Shown: piece after piece, positions 19,142 through 27,728 of the stretch
Layout: each line of letters starts with the position of its first letter
Numbering within the stretch: position 1 is the stretch's first letter
Assembly: GCF_021502675.1 (NCBI RefSeq)
Contig: NZ_JAKFHA010000014.1
Coordinates: 155,247-219,246, forward strand
Source: Yinghuangia soli
GTDB taxonomy: Bacteria; Actinomycetota; Actinomycetes; Streptomycetales; Streptomycetaceae
Direction: 5' to 3'
Length of the DNA: 64,000 bases
Program-made: the position numbers and the translations under genes
The notes under the pieces: generated by a model
Told to the model about the DNA's origin: nothing
Database searches by the model: none
The model's input: only the letters and a program-made list of their open reading frames with translations

Positions 19142-20338
19142 GTGAGTGGGGACAGCAACGGCTACAACCGCGGTCAGGGACATCCGGGAGAACCCGGTGA
19201 ACCCGCGCAGTCGCCGTGGAGTGTGCGACCGGGGCCGCCGGTCTACCAGGGCCCCGGCAGCCCCGGTGCGGACCCGTACGGGCCGCCGCCCGGGCAGAAC
19301 TACGGCGGAGCGCCCGGATACGGCCAGGAAGCGCCCCAAGACCCTTACGGGGCAACGCAGTCCGCGCCGTACGGGCAGCAAGGGCAGTACGGCCGGCAGG
19401 CGTACGAGCAGCCGACGCAGGCCGCCCCAGCAAGCCCGTTCCCGGCCGCCGCACACGGCAACCGGGACGGCGAACCCGACTGGGGCGCCCTCGCCGAGGA
19501 GGCCGGCCGCAGCAACCGGCGGCGGCGCGTGGCCATCTGGGCGGGCGCCGTGGTCGGCGTGCTGGCGATCGGCGCCGGCATAGCCTTCGCCTCCATCAAG
19601 ATCTCCGAGGGCGACGACGCCAAGCCCGCCGCGAACACCGGCAGCGGCAGCGCGGCACCGGCGACTTCCGCCCCGGCAGCCCCCAAGCCCACGTTCAAGC
19701 CGGCGCCGTCCATCCCGCCCGCACCCGGTGCCGCGAAAGTGCTCGCCGATCCGGCCCTGGACACCGCCCCGTTCACCGCCGCGGAGCTCTTCCCGGACGC
19801 CAAGGTCACCCAGGGCGGCCGCACTTACACCGTGGTCGGCACCCAGCTCGACAACACCTGCGCGAACGCGGTGAACGCCGAACTCGCCAAGATCCTGCGC
19901 AACAACCAGTGCGCGCAGATGATCCGCGTCACGGTGACCGCCGCCGACGGCACCGCGGCGACCGTCGCCCTCGGCGCGTTCGCCACACCCGAGGACGCCA
20001 AGGCCGCTGCCGTACAGGGCAACGAGAAGTACCAGGTGGCCGCGGTGACCGGCCTTCCCGGCGGCCCGGTGAAGGCGCTCTGCCCCGAGCCGACCCCCGG
20101 CAAGCCCGGCGTGCAGTGCGCCCGGCAGACGAACTCGTACGGCCGCTACGGCATCTTCGCGGTCGTCGGCTACCCGGGCACCGAGAACAAGCTCACCGGC
20201 CCCGACCCCAAGGTCGACCAGCTCGGCAACGACGTCGACGCCTGGGTGCGCGCGGTCCTGGAGAAGCGCGGCGAGAAGACCTCGCAGGCCATCTACGAGA
20301 AGGCCAAGGCGGACGCCGAGAAGCAGCTCCAGGGCTGA
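19142..20338 (+). CDS. Proline-rich single-pass membrane protein of unknown function
   Basis: I do not recognise a family. The 398-residue protein has a cytoplasmic Pro/Gly/Gln/Tyr-rich region (1-105) with repeated PYG and GQ elements, a basic stop (RSNRRRR, about 123-129), one membrane span (about 130-152), an Ala/Pro/Ser linker (160-205) and an extracytoplasmic domain (about 205-398) with four cysteines that could form two disulphides. The domain contains FTAAELFPDAKVTQGGRTY. GTG at 19142 is the first start that leaves the rplM promoter region. It is the only plus-strand gene between glmM and aspC. Confidence 0.8.
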   Translation: MSGDSNGYNRGQGHPGEPGEPAQSPWSVRPGPPVYQGPGSPGADPYGPPPGQNYGGAPGYGQEAPQDPYGATQSAPYGQQGQYGRQAYEQPTQAAPASPFPAAAHGNRDGEPDWGALAEEAGRSNRRRRVAIWAGAVVGVLAIGAGIAFASIKISEGDDAKPAANTGSGSAAPATSAPAAPKPTFKPAPSIPPAPGAAKVLADPALDTAPFTAAELFPDAKVTQGGRTYTVVGTQLDNTCANAVNAELAKILRNNQCAQMIRVTVTAADGTAATVALGAFATPEDAKAAAVQGNEKYQVAAVTGLPGGPVKALCPEPTPGKPGVQCARQTNSYGRYGIFAVVGYPGTENKLTGPDPKVDQLGNDVDAWVRAVLEKRGEKTSQAIYEKAKADAEKQLQG

Positions 20339-20407
20339 CCCGCGGGCGGCGCCGCCGCCCGGCGGAGCATCATCGACGAGACCCCGGCAGGACCGGGTCT
20401 GCGCAGG

Positions 20408-21295
20408 TCAGACCAGGTCCAGCCGGTGCCGCTTGGCCTTCGCCGCGCGCTCCGCGAGCCGCTCGTCCGAGGGGTACGCGACCTCCTCCAGGACCAGCCC
20501 GTGCGCCGGCGCCACGTGCACCGACGAGTCCCGCACGCCGCGCGCCAGTATCTCGGCGGGCCAGCGCACCGGCCGCCGGCCGGAGCCGACCGCCATCATC
20601 GCGCCCACCAGCGAGCGGACCATGTTGTGGCAGAACGCGTCGGCGCGCACCGAGGCGATCACCAGCGGCGTGAAACCGGGCCCGGCATCGGCCTCGCCCG
20701 GGGTCTCGCGGACCCAGTGGAACTCCTTGAGGCAGCGCACCGTCGACGCCCCCTCGCGGCGCTTGCAGTACGCCGCGAAGTCGTGGTCGCCGAGCATCAG
20801 CCCGGCCGCCTCGTTCATGACGTCCACGTCCAACGGCCGGTCGTGCCACACCACATGCGTACGCCGCAGCGGGTCGACCCCGCCCGGCGTGTCGCTGATC
20901 CGGTACGCGTAGCGCCGCCACTCGGCGGCGAACCGCGCATCGAAGCCCTCCGGCGCCACCGACACCGAGCGCACCCGCACATCGCGCGGCAGTGTCCCGG
21001 ACAGCCGGCGCACCAGCTGGTGGCCGTCCATCGTCCACTTGTCCGCCGGGATGTCCACATGCGCCACCTGCCCGCGCGCGTGCACGCCTGCGTCGGTCCG
21101 CCCGGCCACGGTCAGCTGGGCGGGCTCCGGCAGCCGCAGCACCGTCGTCAGGGCCTCCTCCAGGCAGCCCTGCACGGTCCGCAGGCCGGGCTGCCTGGCC
21201 CACCCGGAGAAATCCGTGCCGTCGTACGCCAGATCGATCCGCAACCGGACCGGCTCGGGCGGCGCTGTCAGGTCGGTCACGCCTGTCTTCCCCAT
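20408..21295 (-). CDS. truA: tRNA pseudouridine synthase A
   Basis: Converts U38-U40 of tRNA anticodon arms to pseudouridine. Catalytic Asp is D68 in GRTDAGVHA, and FHWVRET and [13 protein letters not shown] are family motifs. 295 residues is normal. ATG at 21295 was kept; an in-frame GTG at residue 6 is also possible. It lies 80 bases beyond rplQ with the rplQ hairpin between, so it may depend partly on read-through. Confidence 0.94.
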   Translation of the reverse strand: MGKTGVTDLTAPPEPVRLRIDLAYDGTDFSGWARQPGLRTVQGCLEEALTTVLRLPEPAQLTVAGRTDAGVHARGQVAHVDIPADKWTMDGHQLVRRLSGTLPRDVRVRSVSVAPEGFDARFAAEWRRYAYRISDTPGGVDPLRRTHVVWHDRPLDVDVMNEAAGLMLGDHDFAAYCKRREGASTVRCLKEFHWVRETPGEADAGPGFTPLVIASVRADAFCHNMVRSLVGAMMAVGSGRRPVRWPAEILARGVRDSSVHVAPAHGLVLEEVAYPSDERLAERAAKAKRHRLDLV

Positions 21296-21313
21296 CCGCT
21301 CTCAGGAAACAGC

Positions 21314-21353
21314 GCGGGCCCGCTCCCACCCCGAAGGGCGGTAGCGGGCCCGC
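21314..21353 (-). terminator. rplQ terminator hairpin
   Basis: A perfect 11-bp stem (21314-21324 with 21343-21353) encloses an 18-base loop between rplQ and truA. No T-run follows, so some read-through into truA is likely. Confidence 0.65.
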
Positions 21354-21375
21354 ACAAGATCAGTCGGGCGCCGGA

Positions 21376-21915
21376 TCAGGCGTCCTTCTTCTCCGTGTCG
21401 ACAGCCTCGTCGGCGGCGGCCTCGGGGGCCTCCTCGACGGCCTCGGTCTCGGCCTCGGCGGCCTCGACCTTGGTCTCCTCGGCCTTCGCCGCCTCCTGCT
21501 CCTTGACGGAGCGCTTGGTGGCGGCCTCGGCCTCGCCGACCGCGGTCTGCGCGACGGTGAGGGCCTCGACCAGCTCGATCACGGCCATCGGCGCGTTGTC
21601 GCCCTTGCGGTTCCCGATCTTGGTGATACGGGTGTAGCCGCCGGGACGGTTCGCGTAACGCGGGCCGATCTCCTCGAACAGGGTGTGCACGACGCTCTTG
21701 TCGCGGACGACGGTGAGCACCTGGCGGCGCGCGTGCAGGTCGCCGCGCTTCGCCTTGGTGATCAGCTTCTCCGCGACCGGGCGCAGGCGGCGCGCCTTGG
21801 CCTCGGTGGTGGTGATGCGGCCGTGCTCGAACAGCGCGGTCGCGAGACCCGACAGGAGCAGACGCTCGTGGGCCGGGCCGCCGCCGAGGCGGGCTCCCTT
21901 TGCGGGACGGGGCAT
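21376..21915 (-). CDS. rplQ: 50S ribosomal protein L17
   Basis: Last ribosomal gene of the alpha operon. The conserved core (about 1-120) starts [20 protein letters not shown] and includes NRPGGYTRI. The final ~60 residues are an Ala/Glu-rich acidic tail ending KKDA, an extension common in actinomycetes. It is separated from rpoA by 315 bases containing the duplicated rpoA 3' end. Confidence 0.95.
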   Translation of the reverse strand: MPRPAKGARLGGGPAHERLLLSGLATALFEHGRITTTEAKARRLRPVAEKLITKAKRGDLHARRQVLTVVRDKSVVHTLFEEIGPRYANRPGGYTRITKIGNRKGDNAPMAVIELVEALTVAQTAVGEAEAATKRSVKEQEAAKAEETKVEAAEAETEAVEEAPEAAADEAVDTEKKDA

Positions 21916-22080
21916 TGCTTTCTCCTTGATAGCCCTGCACCGGCCGTGTCAGGTACCGGTGTCAGTCCGCCCGGGCCGGTCGGCCCGGACGCGAGCCCCG
22001 AGCGAAAATGCCCGGGGCGGTCCGCACGTATCGGCCCGAAAGCCGTTACGCACGACGTGCGTTGCGATCCGCGGAGCGGA

Positions 22081-22251
22081 TCAGTACTGCTCGGTCTCCG
22101 CACTGCGCTTATCCGGGGGACGACCCCCGGACCCCCGCAGCGTGTCCGGGCAGTATCAGTACTGCTCGGTCTCCGCACTGCGCTTATCCGGGGGACGACC
22201 CCCGGACCCCCGCAGCGTGTCCGGGCAGTATCAGTACTGCTCGGTCTCCGC
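22081..22251. repeat. Tandem 75-bp duplication of the rpoA 3' end with internal hairpins
   Basis: A 75-bp unit at 22081-22155 is repeated without change at 22156-22230. Its first 21 bases recur a third time at 22231-22251, where they are the real stop codon and last codons of rpoA. Each full unit contains the perfect hairpin tccggggg-acga-cccccgga (22112-22131 and 22187-22206). The array fills about half of the rpoA-rplQ spacer; the remainder, 21916-22080, shows no gene. The rplQ message must cross both hairpins. Confidence 0.95.
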
Positions 22252-23247
22252 GAAGCCGTGGTCGTCCTCGTCGCCGAAGCTGTCCGCAGCGGCGGTCGGG
22301 TCGAATCCGGGCGGGCTGTCCTTGAGGGCCAGGCCCATGCCGGCCAGCTTCGCCTTGACCTCGTCGATGGACTTCGCACCGAAGTTGCGGATGTCCAGCA
22401 GGTCCGCCTCGCTGCGCGCGACGAGCTCGCCCACGGTGTGGATGCCCTCGCGCTTGAGGCAGTTGTACGAGCGGACCGTGAGCTCGAGCTCCTCGATCGG
22501 CAGCGCCAGGTCGGCCGCGAGCGCGGCGTCCGTCGGCGACGGGCCCATGTCGATGCCCTCGGCGTCGACGTTGAGCTCGCGGGCCAGACCGAACAGCTCG
22601 ACCAGGGTCTTGCCGGCCGACGCCATCGCGTCGCGCGGACGCATCGACGGCTTGGTCTCGACGTCCACGATCAGCTTGTCGAAGTCCGTGCGCTGCTCGA
22701 CACGGGTGGCCTCGACCTTGTACGTGACCTTCATGACCGGCGAGTAGATCGAGTCGACCGGGATACGGCCGATCTCCTGGCCCGCCTGCTTGTTCTGCAC
22801 CGCGGAGACGTAGCCGCGACCGCGCTCGACGGTCAGCTCCATCTCCAGCTTGCCCTTGGCGTTCAGCGTGGCCAGGACCAGCTCGGGGTTGTGCACCTCG
22901 ACACCGGCCGGGGGCGCGATGTCGCCGGCGGTGACCACACCCGGGCCCTGCTTGCGCAGGTACATCACGACCGGCTCGTCGTGCTCCGAGGAGACGACCA
23001 GCTGCTTGATGTTGAGGATGAGGTCGGTGACGTCCTCCTTGACGCCCGGCACGGTGGTGAACTCGTGCAGGACACCGTCGATGCGGATGCTCGTGACGGC
23101 AGCACCCGGGATCGAGGAGAGGAGCGTACGGCGCAGCGAGTTGCCGAGGGTGTAGCCGAAGCCCGGCTCCAGCGGCTCGATGACGAACCGGGACCGGAAT
23201 TCGTCGACGACGTCCTCGGTCAGAGTGGGACGCTGTGCGATAAGCAT
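22231..23247 (-). CDS. rpoA: RNA polymerase alpha subunit
   Basis: 338 residues. The N-terminal assembly domain (about 1-230) begins [13 protein letters not shown] and contains the dimer motif [18 protein letters not shown] linker and C-terminal DNA/activator-binding domain follow (about 250-315; [20 protein letters not shown]). The acidic tail ends ETEQY. A 115-base spacer with a strong hairpin separates it from rpsD. Its 3' end has been copied twice downstream (see the repeat at 22081). Confidence 0.97.
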   Translation of the reverse strand: MLIAQRPTLTEDVVDEFRSRFVIEPLEPGFGYTLGNSLRRTLLSSIPGAAVTSIRIDGVLHEFTTVPGVKEDVTDLILNIKQLVVSSEHDEPVVMYLRKQGPGVVTAGDIAPPAGVEVHNPELVLATLNAKGKLEMELTVERGRGYVSAVQNKQAGQEIGRIPVDSIYSPVMKVTYKVEATRVEQRTDFDKLIVDVETKPSMRPRDAMASAGKTLVELFGLARELNVDAEGIDMGPSPTDAALAADLALPIEELELTVRSYNCLKREGIHTVGELVARSEADLLDIRNFGAKSIDEVKAKLAGMGLALKDSPPGFDPTAAADSFGDEDDHGFAETEQY

Positions 23248-23300
23248 GGTTTTCCTCCATGTCTTCGGTGCCCGCTATATGACACCGACGGCTATGGCAA

Positions 23301-23345
23301 GGGTACGGGCGGAACGGTGGAAAACCGTCCCGCCCGACCCTTTTT
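23301..23345. terminator. Hairpin between rpsD and rpoA
   Basis: Arms 23301-23318 and 23324-23340 pair with one bulge and one mismatch around a GGAAA loop. Five T follow on the plus strand, but no plus-strand gene ends here. On minus it lies in the rpsD-rpoA spacer without a T-tail and could be a processing or attenuation site. Confidence 0.5.
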
Positions 23346-23362
23346 GTCGTACTTCTACTCGC

Positions 23363-23989
23363 TTACTTGGAGTAGAGCTCGACGATGAGCTGCTCCTGGA
23401 CCTGCGTGTCGATGACCTGACGCGCGGGCAGGGAGTGCACGAGGATGCGCATCTTGCTCGGGATGACCTCGATCCACGCGGGAACGGGGCGCTCGCCGGC
23501 CTCCGCACGAGCGACCACGAACGGGGTCAGCTCGAGCGATTCCTTGCGGACCTCGATGATGTCGGCCTCGGAGACGCGGGCCGACGGGATGTCGGTCTTG
23601 ACGCCGTTGACCAGGATGTGGCCGTGGCGGACCAGCTGGCGGGCGTGGTCGCGCGACTTGGCGAAGCCCGCGCGGTAGACCACGTTGTCCAGACGCGACT
23701 CGAGGATGCGGAGCAGGTTCTCGCCGGTCTTGCCCTGCTTGCGGTTCGCCTCCTCGTAGTAGCCGCGGAACTGCTTCTCGAGGACGCCGTAGATGCGCGC
23801 GCACTTCTGCTTCTCGCGCATCTGCAGCAGGTACTCGCTGTCCTTGGTGCGGCCGCGACCGTGCTCACCCGGCGGGTAAGGACGGATCTCGATCGGGCAC
23901 TTCGGCCCTTCGCACTTGCTGCCCTTGAGGAACAGCTTCATCTTCTCGCGACGGCAGCGCTTGCAGTCAGCGCCGGTGTAACGCGCCAT
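23363..23989 (-). CDS. rpsD: 30S ribosomal protein S4 (zinc-binding form)
   Basis: Primary 16S-binding assembly protein; in E. coli it is also the alpha-operon feedback repressor. 208 residues with the four cysteines C9, C12, C26 and C31 of the zinc form, PPGEHGRGR, and an S4 RNA-binding domain (about 97-160) with LVRHGHILVNG. In Streptomyces, as I recall, rpsD is elsewhere and encodes a cysteine-free S4, so this gene and its position are informative about lineage. Confidence 0.96.
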   Translation of the reverse strand: MARYTGADCKRCRREKMKLFLKGSKCEGPKCPIEIRPYPPGEHGRGRTKDSEYLLQMREKQKCARIYGVLEKQFRGYYEEANRKQGKTGENLLRILESRLDNVVYRAGFAKSRDHARQLVRHGHILVNGVKTDIPSARVSEADIIEVRKESLELTPFVVARAEAGERPVPAWIEVIPSKMRILVHSLPARQVIDTQVQEQLIVELYSK

Positions 23990-24017
23990 GGTTCTTTAAC
24001 TCCTACTCGGCTTCAGG

Positions 24018-24419
24018 TCAGACGCGGCGGCGCTTGGGGGGGCGGCAGCCGTTGTGCGGCACGGGGGTGACGTCCTGGATGGAACCCACCTCAAGGCCGG
24101 TCGCCTGGAGCGAGCGGATGGCGGTCTCACGACCGGAACCCGGGCCCTTGACGAAGACGTCGACCTTGCGCATGCCGTGCTCCTGGGCACGGCGGGCAGC
24201 CGACTCGGCGGCCATCTGCGCGGCGAACGGGGTCGACTTGCGCGAACCCTTGAAGCCCACGTGGCCCGCGGAGGCCCACGAGATCACGTTGCCGTTCGGG
24301 TCGGTGATCGACACGATCGTGTTGTTGAACGTGCTCTTGATGTGGGCGTGCCCGTGAGCGACGTTCTTCTTTTCCTTGCGGCGCACCTTCTTGGCGCCGG
24401 TGCGGCTCTTGGGAGGCAT
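24018..24419 (-). CDS. rpsK: 30S ribosomal protein S11
   Basis: Platform protein at the mRNA exit. 133 residues with a Lys/Arg-rich start, [18 protein letters not shown], and the end CRPPKRRRV. It lies between rpsM (69-base spacer) and rpsD (28-base spacer) in the usual alpha-operon order. Confidence 0.96.
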   Translation of the reverse strand: MPPKSRTGAKKVRRKEKKNVAHGHAHIKSTFNNTIVSITDPNGNVISWASAGHVGFKGSRKSTPFAAQMAAESAARRAQEHGMRKVDVFVKGPGSGRETAIRSLQATGLEVGSIQDVTPVPHNGCRPPKRRRV

Positions 24420-24488
24420 CTGCTGGAAACTCCTGAGGTCGTCGGTCCGCTGCTAGCGACGGGGACCGTCTGATCCGGCGAAAGCGGA

Positions 24489-24869
24489 CTACTTCTTGCC
24501 GGGCTTCTTCTTGCCGGCGATGGCGCGGCGCGGGCCCTTGCGGGTACGCGCGTTGGTGTGCGTGCGCTGACCGCGGACGGGCAGGCCACGACGGTGGCGC
24601 AGGCCCTCGTAGCAGCCGATCTCGACCTTGCGGCGGATGTCGGCCTGCACCTCGCGGCGCAGGTCGCCCTCGACGCGGTAGTTCGCGTCGATCCAGTCAC
24701 GCAGCTTGACCAGGTCGTCCTCGGTCAGGTCGCGCACGCGGGTGTCCGCGTTGACGCCGGTGTTGCTCAGGGTCTCCAGCGCGCGGGTGCGACCGACGCC
24801 GAAGATGTAGGTGAGTGCGACCTCGACCCGCTTGTCGCGGGGCAGGTCTACGCCGACGAGGCGTGCCAT
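24489..24869 (-). CDS. rpsM: 30S ribosomal protein S13
   Basis: Head protein contacting L5 and P-site tRNA. 126 residues beginning [20 protein letters not shown], with [20 protein letters not shown] (about 93-112) and a Lys-rich tail. A 187-base spacer without a visible gene separates it from rpmJ upstream. Confidence 0.96.
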   Translation of the reverse strand: MARLVGVDLPRDKRVEVALTYIFGVGRTRALETLSNTGVNADTRVRDLTEDDLVKLRDWIDANYRVEGDLRREVQADIRRKVEIGCYEGLRHRRGLPVRGQRTHTNARTRKGPRRAIAGKKKPGKK

Positions 24870-25056
24870 GTATGTGGCTCCTGGGTTCGTTGGAGGTGAT
24901 GCGCAGCACCGGTCCGGAAGGCTCGCTCTGGATCCTTCGGTCCCCGGCCTCCAACCGGGGGTGGCGTCCCGCGCCTAGCTGCTGCGGGGGTCGGGTGCTA
25001 CGACATTTACGTGGTGCGTCGCGCGACGATCTCGTGCCGCGTGCGCGGTGCTGCGA

Positions 25057-25170
25057 TCAGCCCTGGCGCTGCTTGTGGCGCAGGTTCTCGCAGATCACCA
25101 TGACCCGGCCGTGACGGCGGATCACCTTGCACTTGTCACAGATCTTCTTGACGCTCGGCTTGACCTTCAT
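25057..25170 (-). CDS. rpmJ: 50S ribosomal protein L36
   Basis: 37-residue protein, [20 protein letters not shown] to start. C11, C14, C27 and H32 give the zinc-binding (C+) form. It follows infA by 112 bases, the standard order infA-rpmJ-rpsM. Confidence 0.95.
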   Translation of the reverse strand: MKVKPSVKKICDKCKVIRRHGRVMVICENLRHKQRQG

Positions 25171-25282
25171 GATCTCTCCGGTACGTGCTGACAAGGGCAC
25201 CCGTGGGCACCCTCGTCGCCGAGGCGGTTATCGGTTCGCAGCCGCGGCCTGCCCGGGGAACGGGACGAGGCGCGGAGCTCGC

Positions 25283-25504
25283 CTACTTGTAGCGGTAGAC
25301 GATCCGACCGCGGGTCAGGTCGTACGGGCTCAGCTCGACGACCACGCGGTCGTCCGGGAGGATCCGGATGTAGTGCATCCGCATCTTTCCGCTGATGTGA
25401 GCGAGGACCTTGTGCCCGTTCTGCAGTTCGACGCGGAACATGGCGTTGGGGAGAGATTCGATGACAGTGCCCTCGATCTCGATGGCCCCTTGCTTCTTCG
25501 GCAT
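25283..25504 (-). CDS. infA: Translation initiation factor IF-1
   Basis: 73-residue OB-fold factor that binds the 30S A site. It begins [20 protein letters not shown] and ends RGRIVYRYK. The ATG at 25504 is preceded by CGGAGGAC. On minus a TAGACT hexamer (25615-25620) about 110 bases upstream could be the -10 of an alpha-operon promoter, but no good -35 accompanies it; it would overlap the end of the DUF1707 gene. Confidence 0.96.
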   Translation of the reverse strand: MPKKQGAIEIEGTVIESLPNAMFRVELQNGHKVLAHISGKMRMHYIRILPDDRVVVELSPYDLTRGRIVYRYK

Positions 25505-25612
25505 GTCCTCCGCGTTTCGTCTACTCGGGAATCGTCTACCTTCGGCTTCTGTGTCCACCGCGGGCCGGCGCCGAGAGGCGCGGCAAAAAGCGGCTACAGA
25601 CAAGCCGACGAG

Positions 25613-26002
25613 TCAGTCTAAGGCACGCACCCGCGAGATGGGAAACCGGGCGGCGGACCTTACCGCATAAGCAGCGGCGACCGTCAACAAGAGTACGCCC
25701 GCACAGCCCCCGCGTGTCGCCTTCGGCACCCGTCCGGCCGCGGTCCCGGACTCCCCCGGCGGCCCGGCGGCGCCGCCGCCGGGCCGCTCCGCATCGTCGT
25801 CCGCCCGGTCCCGCCGGGACGGCAGATCGTGCAGCACCGCATCCAGCTCGCCGACCGTCGCGGCCCGCTTCACGCGGCCGAGCCGGGCCTGGTAGTCGGC
25901 AAGCGGCAGCCGGCCCGCGGCCATCTCCTCGCGCAGCGCGTCGGTCACGCGCGCCCGGTCCGCGGCGCCCGCCGGGCGCGTAGCGTCACTGTCCACCGGC
26001 AC
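25613..26002 (-). CDS. DUF1707 (SHOCT-like) small membrane protein
   Basis: 129 residues. The N-terminal ~60 residues match the DUF1707 pattern RVTDALREEMAAGRLPLADY followed by RAATVGELDAVLHDLP. A Gly/Pro-rich linker and one hydrophobic segment (about 100-115) follow. Function unknown. GTG at 26002 or 25996 both fit. It lies between map and infA, so it may be transcribed with map. Confidence 0.72.
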   Translation of the reverse strand: MPVDSDATRPAGAADRARVTDALREEMAAGRLPLADYQARLGRVKRAATVGELDAVLHDLPSRRDRADDDAERPGGGAAGPPGESGTAAGRVPKATRGGCAGVLLLTVAAAYAVRSAARFPISRVRALD

Positions 26003-26083
26003 AGCGTAGGACAGCGGGCGCCCCGGCGGGACTCCTGCGCGGCCGGGCTGCCGGCCGGACTGCCGGCCGGCCTACGGGCAGGG

Positions 26084-26875
26084 CTACTTCGGCAGCGCGG
26101 TGAGGACGACCGGGCCGTCCTCGGTGACCGCGATGGAGTGCTCCCAGTGCGACGCGTACCCGCCGGCCGTGGTCTTCACCGTCCAGTCGTCCGGCATCGT
26201 GTACGTGTCCGGACGGCCCAGCGTCACCATCGGCTCGATCGCCAGGCACACCCCGGGCAGCAGCTCGGGGCCCTGCCCCGGCTTCCCGTAGTTGAGGATG
26301 TGCGGGTCCTGGTGCATCTCGGTGCCGATGCCGTGGCCGCCGTAGTCCTGGACGATGCCGTACTTGCCGCCGCTCGCCGGCGTGTTGGCCCGGATGGCCT
26401 GCTCGATCGCGTGGCTGATGTCGGTCAGCCGCCCGCCCGGCTTCGCCGCGGCGATGCCGGCCCACATCGACTCCTCGCACACCCGGCTGAGCTCGGCCAG
26501 CTCGTCGGGCACCGCGCCGACCGCGACGGTGATCGCCGAGTCGCCGTGCCAGCCGGCCAGGATCGCCCCGCAGTCGATCGAGATCAGATCGCCCTCGCGC
26601 AGCGGCACGTCGTCCGGGATGCCGTGCACCACCACGTCGTTGACCGACGCGCAGATCGACGCCGGGAACCCGTGGTAGCCCTTGAACGACGGGATCGCCC
26701 CGGCCTCCCGGATGCTGCGCTCGGCCAGCGCGTCCAGCTCGCGCGTGCTGATGCCCGGCACCGCGGCCGCGCGCAGCTTCTGCAGGGTCTCGGCGACCAC
26801 CGCACCCGCGAGCCGCATCTTCTCGATCTGCTCCGGGGTCTTGCGCTCGATCTTGCTGCGCCGCCTCTTGATCAC
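26084..26875 (-). CDS. map: Methionine aminopeptidase, type I
   Basis: Removes N-terminal Met from nascent proteins. Metal ligands lie in SIDCGAILAGWHGDSAI, GGHGIGTEMHQDP, CLAIEPMV and SHWEHSIAV. GTG at 26875 gives 263 residues starting with a short basic stretch (KRRRSKIERK); GGAAGGAAC is about 13 bases upstream. It follows adk, separated by a strong hairpin. Confidence 0.95.
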   Translation of the reverse strand: MIKRRRSKIERKTPEQIEKMRLAGAVVAETLQKLRAAAVPGISTRELDALAERSIREAGAIPSFKGYHGFPASICASVNDVVVHGIPDDVPLREGDLISIDCGAILAGWHGDSAITVAVGAVPDELAELSRVCEESMWAGIAAAKPGGRLTDISHAIEQAIRANTPASGGKYGIVQDYGGHGIGTEMHQDPHILNYGKPGQGPELLPGVCLAIEPMVTLGRPDTYTMPDDWTVKTTAGGYASHWEHSIAVTEDGPVVLTALPK

Positions 26876-26965
26876 CGGCCTGCTGTTCCTTCCGCGCCTC
26901 GTCGGCGTCCTCGTCGTCCGGGCAGGTGCCCGGGCTGCCTTCCTGTACCCGCTCGCCGCAACGAA

Positions 26966-27001
26966 CATGGGCGACCCGGGAGTGATCCCGGATCGCCCAT
27001 G
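26966..27001 (-). terminator. Terminator hairpin between adk and map
   Basis: A 16-bp stem with one mismatch and a GTGA loop (arms 26966-26981 and 26986-27001). It lies in the 196-base adk-map spacer and would reduce transcription of map from the secY-adk promoter. Confidence 0.7.
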
Positions 27002-27071
27002 TGCGGGTCTTGCCGTGCTGCCTCGTACTGCTCGGTGCTGCGCTGTTCGACGGGTGCCGCCGGAGAACGCC

Positions 27072-27728
27072 TCAGTCCTCGGTGAAGGCCTTGAGTGCGG
27101 TCTTCGCGCGCTCGGTGACCTCGGGCACCCGCCCGAGAGCATCGATCACCACGAGAATGCCCTGTTCGGAGTAGTACCCGATCAGCGGCTCGGTCTGCTC
27201 CTTGAACACGTCGAGACGGTGCTTGACCGTCTCTTCGCGGTCGTCGTCGCGCTGGTAGAGCTCGCTGCCGCACTCGTCGCAGATGCCCTCGACCTTCGGC
27301 CGGTCGAAGAAGACGTGGCACACGTGCCCGTGGGCACGGCACTGCCGGCGGCCGGACAGCCGCTGGATGATCTCCTTGGCCGGGACCTCGAGCTCGAGGA
27401 CGGCGTCGAGCTTGGTGCCGTGCTCGGCCAATATCTCGTCCAGCACCTTGGCCTGCGCCGTGTTGCGCGGGAACCCGTCGAGCAGGAACCCGTCGGCGGC
27501 GTCCGGCTGCGCGAGGCGGTCCCGGACCATGCCGATGGTGACTTCGTCGGGGACGAGGTTGCCCGCGTCCATGTACTTCTTCGCCTCGATGCCCAGCGGC
27601 GTCATCTGCGAGACGTTGAAGCGGAAGAGATCGCCCGTCGAGATCGCGGGGATCGACAGGTCTGCGGCGATGTACTGGGCCTGGGTTCCCTTACCCGCGC
27701 CGGGAGGGCCCACAAGAACGATACGCAT
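27072..27728 (-). CDS. adk: Adenylate kinase
   Basis: Interconverts AMP + ATP and 2 ADP. P-loop GPPGAGKGT (7-15), STGDLFR, DGFPRN and [12 protein letters not shown] LID-adjacent sequence are present. The long LID carries C130, C137, C150 and C153, suggesting a zinc site. 218 residues. Its ATG directly follows the secY stop (TAAATG), so translation is coupled. Confidence 0.96.
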   Translation of the reverse strand: MRIVLVGPPGAGKGTQAQYIAADLSIPAISTGDLFRFNVSQMTPLGIEAKKYMDAGNLVPDEVTIGMVRDRLAQPDAADGFLLDGFPRNTAQAKVLDEILAEHGTKLDAVLELEVPAKEIIQRLSGRRQCRAHGHVCHVFFDRPKVEGICDECGSELYQRDDDREETVKHRLDVFKEQTEPLIGYYSEQGILVVIDALGRVPEVTERAKTALKAFTED

